DNA of 37,500 nucleotides, taken from positions 218,817-256,316 of the forward strand of contig KV908430.1 of NCBI GenBank assembly GCA_002005505.1, read 5' to 3'. The notes below the pieces were generated by a model. It made no database searches, was not told where the DNA came from, and was given only the letters and a program-made list of their open reading frames with translations. Source of the stretch: Botryococcus braunii (Eukaryota; Chlorophyta; Trebouxiophyceae). The position numbers and the translations under genes were made by a program. Positions 32,280 to 37,500 of the stretch are shown here, piece by piece (position 1 is the stretch's first letter; every line of letters starts with the position of its first letter).

Positions 32280-32660
32280 GATGTGGAGTCAGTAGGGTCA
32301 GGCACTCCTGGCCATCGGTATTGTGAGCTTAAAGGGTCACTCCGGTACATTGCCAACACCACCAGATCTGAAATTGCATAGGCAGTTGGTGTGTTGCCAA
32401 GGTACAGAATGAGCCCTACCACTTCGCACTGGAGTGAAGCCATTCGAGTGCTGAAGTATCTTAGGGACACCCAAGAGTTAGCTTTAACTCTTGGAGGGAA
32501 GGTACCCGAGCGTGAAGGCTTTGTGGATGCCACTAAGCTAGGGAGGCCATAGGAGAGGGACTGGCAGATATCCCCTATGTGGAATCTGCTCACAATGTGG
32601 CTGAGTTTATGACCAAACAACTTAACAAGTCCGTGGTGTTAGTCATAGGGATTCACTAGG
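32280..32660 (+). pseudogene. Copia RNase H / pol C-terminal remnant in family C
   Basis: Plus-strand reading finds GSLRYIANTTRSEIA, TAG, AVGVLPRYRMSPTTSHWSEA, then IRVLKYLRDTQELALTLGG and EGFVDATKLG. These match the Copia pol stretch before RNase H (GSLxYLAxxTRPDIAYAVGVLSRY...HWxAAKRVLRYLKGT...GYxDAD). The RNase H core is then deleted, and a different frame gives DIPYVESAHNVAEFMTKQLN, the usual VADxxTKxL end of pol. So the element derives from a full Copia ancestor. Confidence 0.75.
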
Positions 32661-32690
32661 ACTGAGAAGATACACATAAAGCATGCAGGC

Positions 32691-32699
32691 AAGGGGAAG
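32691..32699 (+). promoter_or_regulatory. Polypurine tract of family C
   Basis: AAGGGGAAG directly before the 3' LTR (TG at 32700), the expected plus-strand primer position. Confidence 0.8.
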
Positions 32700-33399
32700 T
32701 GTTGAGTTGTGAACATACATTATAGAATGCCTTGTGCTTTAGGTGATCTTCAAATTTACATTATTAGGATACGGGTCCACTATCCACATAAGGTACCTCA
32801 AGACACGTTCGGATGAGGTCTATTTCGAACATAAGGTACAATCTGATTTAGATTACGCGTTAGTGTGAAAGGACTATTAAAGCTGCGATCACCGCATAGT
32901 CGAGCAACTGGTTTGGAAAGATACTGGGCACATAAGGAAGCCAGTCTTGTTCATGCAGTTGCATGTGTCTAAAGAGCACACAGTCGTCAAGGACGGTAGC
33001 TGGAGTGGCACGAACTTACGACCTGTCTGCTTGCTTACAGGTGCGGTGACGCAGGGTGTGTATTGGTAATGTGCTCATGTTTGATTGCTTGTTTGTAAGT
33101 GAACCATCTTAGTGGACAATCAAGTCTCCCAAACAGCTAAGGGACGGAGTCTTGATTGAGTATAGGAAGGTACTTGCTTTCAGCCGTCAGGAGCTTATCC
33201 GTGTGTAGATGCTCATTGACAGATCAACATGTAACGGAACTGGTTTGGAAAGATACTGGGCACATAAGGATGCCAGTCTTGTTCATGCAGTTGCATGTGT
33301 CTAAAGAGCACACAGTCGTCAAGGACGGTAGCTGGAGTGGCACGAACTTACGACCTGTCTGCTTGCTTACAGGTGATGCCGAATGCCCATAACCTAACA
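32700..33399 (+). repeat. Family C 3' LTR
   Basis: 700 bp, nearly identical to 28437-29135. Differences seen: GATGCC/GAAGCC and TCGAAAG/TCTAAAG (both in module 1), and a small change in TTGTTTGTTGT/TTGCTTGTTTGT. Confidence 0.92.
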
Positions 33400-33404
33400 T
33401 CCTT
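33400..33404. repeat. Target-site duplication TCCTT (right)
   Basis: Matches 28432-28436. Confidence 0.9.
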
Positions 33405-33485
33405 CCTAACTGATATTGTCTTCATCTGGAGACTTGCTATTATTTCTCCTCTGAGGGAAAGGCATAAATATTATTTAACATAACA
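33405..33485 (-). mobile_element. Copia family A: 5' LTR, outer part
   Basis: Reverse complement of the start of the plus-strand LTR (TGTTATGTTAAATAATATTTATGCC...). Its outer end at 33485 borders CTTAC and repeat Z. Confidence 0.85.
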
Positions 33486-33675
33486 CTTACCCTTGCACAC
33501 ATGCCATTTCTCCCACTCCCATTCCTCGTCCCCTTGCATGCTTCCATACACCTCACCTCGGATCATTCGCCATATCGCACTGTGCCCCCAGGGGCCCTGC
33601 AGCTCTTCCGAGTCGCTGTCTTCCTGCACCCGGTTTCGCGGCCTGGTATACGCTGGGTACCACTGTATGTCGCTG
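33486..33675 (-). CDS. Z-encoded protein, exon 3 (copy 2)
   Basis: After acceptor GTGTGCAG (near 33680) it reads [60 protein letters not shown]. It then meets the LTR boundary; in copy 3 the same exon continues into the AC-rich block. Confidence 0.45.
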
Positions 33676-33813
33676 AACCTGCACACCCACACCCACCCCC
33701 CCCTTCATCTCTTCTTACATTGTCACTCGGCACATAGGCTGTTCCCATCATTCCTTTGCATACTTTGCCTCACCCACACACCATCACTGCCACAACAATC
33801 CAAGTGCACCACC

Positions 33814-34298
33814 TCACCCGTCTTCCACGATTAGTTGCCCGTCTTCCCACCATGCGTTGTGAAACTCCAATTTCAACCCCAGCTCGCACGGCGGGAACCC
33901 CCTGTGCTCCGGCCGCGGCTCGTAATAATGCACCACACGCACCGGTTGGAACCTGCAGACTATCCCGGGCCTGGCTTGCATGCTCGCCCATTCTTCCGAG
34001 CCCTCCTCCACCTCCGCAGTGAAGAACAACTCCCGTTTATCTGCATCCCTCTCTTCTTCAATGACAACCCCATCCACGGAGCACAGGGCGTACATATTAT
34101 GAAGTTATCTCCCACCCGCACAATGGTCTCCTCTCTGGCGCTGTTGAACACAAGCACCGTGTTAACGGGCCCCGTTGACCTTTTCAACGCACTCAACGTC
34201 CGCGTGTTTTGAGGTTTGTATTCAAACTCCGCGATCGGCTCAATTACAAGGCCATCCCCACCGCCTTGCTCCCCAAGCCTTACATTCTTATGCTTCAT
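33814..34298 (-). pseudogene. Z-encoded protein, exon 2 (copy 2, frameshifted)
   Basis: Two frames together cover copy 1's intact exon: the first through [20 protein letters not shown] to GLSLKKRG, the second from the [17 protein letters not shown] region to WWEDGQLIVEDG. About 25 bp lost between them causes the shift. Ends at the GACGG/GTGAGG donor. Confidence 0.5.
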
Positions 34299-34345
34299 GC
34301 TTCACCCTTGCTCCTCTTTCTACACCACAGCCTCTACCATCCATC

Positions 34346-34693
34346 TCACCTGGGACACCCGTCCTTCTCCATAAGCACATTCGCTAGCTTGTAGCAGTTT
34401 CTAGTTCCTCTTCTCGTTGGTGGCGCTAATACCTCGGACACCCATACACGGTGCTCACTACCCGGTACATGAAACGCAATGCAATTCCCGAACCCGTCCC
34501 CCAACACGTATATGGCTAGCCGCTCTACATCCTCCCACAGCCACTCCTCATACCCGACCCAATGGTCACAGCTCCAGCTTGGAGCTGTATTTTCACGCGC
34601 GCAATAAAAATGCCCGTCGACCTGCGGAACTTCCACCACGACTTTCACCCTGCTCCTCTTCAATTCCTCTAAGTCCTTCACTACTGGCTCCAC
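34346..34693 (-). CDS. Z-encoded protein, exon 1 (copy 2, intact)
   Basis: Open frame with EPVVKDLEELKRSRVKVVVE, WSCDHWVGYEEWLWEDVERL and LANVLMEKDGCPR, ending at CCCAG/GTGAGA. The initial residue at 34693 is GTG; the frame may open further upstream or start after an intron. It lacks the stop found in copy 1. Family unknown. Confidence 0.5.
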   Translation of the reverse strand: MEPVVKDLEELKRSRVKVVVEVPQVDGHFYCARENTAPSWSCDHWVGYEEWLWEDVERLAIYVLGDGFGNCIAFHVPGSEHRVWVSEVLAPPTRRGTRNCYKLANVLMEKDGCPR

Positions 34694-35072
34694 ATCGTCG
34701 CCTGCTCAATGATCCCGTCCCCTATTCAATTCGCTCCTTCGCATCCACATCTTTCAATTTCTACGTCTTCCATCCTCTCAAATCCATCCCTCGCAACCAC
34801 TTGCCTGCCTTCGCATCTTCGCGGATGCGCCTCTTCGATCCCTTCCTATCTACCGCTTCCTCTTTCCTTTGCTCCTACTTTTTCCCTTTTCCAACCACTC
34901 CACCAGCTTTTTCATTCTTCCTTCTCCGCCTTCTTCTCCACTCCCCTGCCCTTTTTTCCTTAAGGCCGAGTCTACCTGGCCTCCCCTGACAGCTTTACCC
35001 TCCCTTTTCCGCCTTCCATTGCGTCTCCCTTTTGCCGGGATTGGGGGCAGGTTCCGCCGCGCCCCTAGGGAG

Positions 35073-36394
<1,322 letters not shown>

Positions 36395-36699
36395 CGTGCG
36401 TGTGTTTGTCTATCTGTCTGCGTGCGTGTGGGTCTGTCTGCGTGCGTGTGTGCGTGTGCGCGTGCGTGTCTGTCTGCGTGCGTGTCTCCGTGTCGTGTCT
36501 GTGTACGTGTCGTGTCTGCGTTCAGCATGTGTACTGTGTGCTGCATGGGAGGAGGGTGGGGTGTGCATGGGAGGCTTTGGGAAGGCCACCCCTCTAAAGC
36601 GTTTCTGACACTATTTCAGCCACAGTATCATAGGGAACCCCCCCTTCTGATTCATATTGAAATCGAAACGAGCCCAAGGCGTACTACAGCGGCGCAGGA

Positions 36700-36990
<291 letters not shown>

Positions 36991-37106
36991 CCCCCACAAC
37001 CCGACGACTCAGAAGATTCTTTTCCCTCAGTAAATGTGCTGTAATTTATCTGAAATGTTGAAAGGACTACATAAAATACACCAAAGCATGTGCAAGTGTA
37101 ATACAA

Positions 37107-37168
37107 TGTAGGGTTTGCCTCTGACACGAACCTGCACGTTGCCAATGTAATTAATCCCCTCGCAGACG

Positions 37169-37217
<49 letters not shown>

Positions 37218-37234
37218 ACACACACACACACACG

Positions 37235-37276
<42 letters not shown>

Positions 37277-37335
37277 ACACACACACACACACATCCGACG
37301 CACACGCACACATGCGCCATGCGCCACCATCGCCA
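37107..37335. repeat. AC-rich block next to repeat Z (copy b)
   Basis: Same lead (AATGTAGGGTTTGCCTC) and tail (GCGCCATGCGCCACCATC) as 18905-19196, with pure AC at about 37170-37292. Here it runs without interruption into repeat Z. Confidence 0.8.
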
Positions 37336-37500
37336 CCTGCCCTTCCACACATGCCATTTCTCCCACTCCCATTTCTCGTCCCCTTGCATGCTTCCATACA
37401 CCTCACCTCGGATCATTCGCCATATAGCACTGTCCGCCCCCACGGGCCCGGCAGGTCTTCCGAATCGCTGTCTTCCTGCACCCGGTCTCGCGGCCTGGTA
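37336..37500 (-). repeat. Repeat Z, copy 3 (partial, runs off the window)
   Basis: Minus-strand exon 3 sequence (SAIWRMIRGEVYGSMQGDEK, then WEWEKWHVWKG) closely matches copy 2. It is continuous with the AC block, so it records the arrangement before the Copia insertion. Confidence 0.78.

Larger units (their letters stand above)
28437..33399 (+). mobile_element. Copia-type LTR retrotransposon, family C, non-autonomous
   Basis: A 4963-bp element with LTRs of 699 and 700 bp starting TGTTGAG and ending CTAACA, a 5-bp target duplication, a primer-binding site after the left LTR and a purine tract before the right LTR. I see only about four differences between the LTRs, so the insertion is young. 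The interior lacks intact gag or pol: it has two tandem-repeat arrays, a TATA-containing segment and a decayed RNase H end. It therefore must have moved using enzymes from elsewhere, in the manner of large retrotransposon derivatives. It sits inside the 5' LTR of a family A element. Confidence 0.88.
33486..35072 (-). repeat. Repeat Z, copy 2
   Basis: Inverted relative to copy 1, with homology from about the LTR boundary to GGGCCTCCCTAGGG. It contains the same exon layout on the minus strand. Upstream of exon 1 the sequence includes basic Lys/Arg-rich frames (for example LEKGKSRSKGKRKR) shared with copy 1. Confidence 0.8.

Overview
This window looks like repeat-dense nuclear DNA of a eukaryote. 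Coding blocks are split by introns with GT...AG borders. Very long pure microsatellites, LTR retrotransposons and PIF/Harbinger transposons fill much of the space, and nothing resembles an operon. The F-box/LRR gene, the ankyrin-type repeats of the CLxxL...GCPWD style and the Copia and Harbinger families would fit a large-genome alga of the green lineage, but I cannot fix the species from the sequence.

Layout. 1-2.7 kb: no gene recognised. 2.7-4.5 kb (minus): F-box/leucine-rich-repeat gene, its 5' exon unresolved. 5.1-5.3 kb: twin poly(T) tracts. 6.5-9.0 kb (plus): ankyrin-repeat gene with GT microsatellites between its coding blocks; it is frameshifted and probably a pseudogene. 10.0-13.5 kb: weak exon candidates of an unrecognised gene, among extreme GC/GT/GA/CT/G-run microsatellites. 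13.57-17.36 kb: two decayed Harbinger transposase copies tail to tail, forming a palindrome of about 3.8 kb. 17.4-35.1 kb: a nest of repeats.

The nest can be unpacked. A multi-copy gene-bearing repeat (called Z here; copies at 17.4-18.9 kb plus, 33.5-35.1 kb minus, and 37.3 kb to the window end minus) was interrupted by a minus-strand Copia element (family A, outer LTR ends at 19197 and 33485). The third Z copy preserves the uninterrupted site. A second family A element, on the plus strand, begins at 19658 inside the 3' LTR of the first. The two are fused at 22618-22628, with loss of both 3' halves. A third element (family C, 28437-33399, LTRs of 699/700 bp, 5-bp duplication TCCTT) then landed inside the 5' LTR of the minus element. 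Families A and C share an unusual primer-binding site (GGTTATGGGCCCAC) that matches the anticodon region of initiator tRNA-Met, the half-tRNA priming known from Drosophila copia.

The most interesting item is an extra open reading frame placed between the primer-binding site and gag in both family A copies (20423-20923 and 27752-27318). Its product begins MAKKRTKQTARKTT, carrying RTKQTARK, which is residues 2-9 of the histone H3 tail (including the K4 and K9 equivalents). A hand comparison of the two copies gives more synonymous than non-synonymous differences, so the ORF seems to have been under protein-level constraint. A retrotransposon protein with a histone H3 tail mimic is the best candidate here for an undescribed system.
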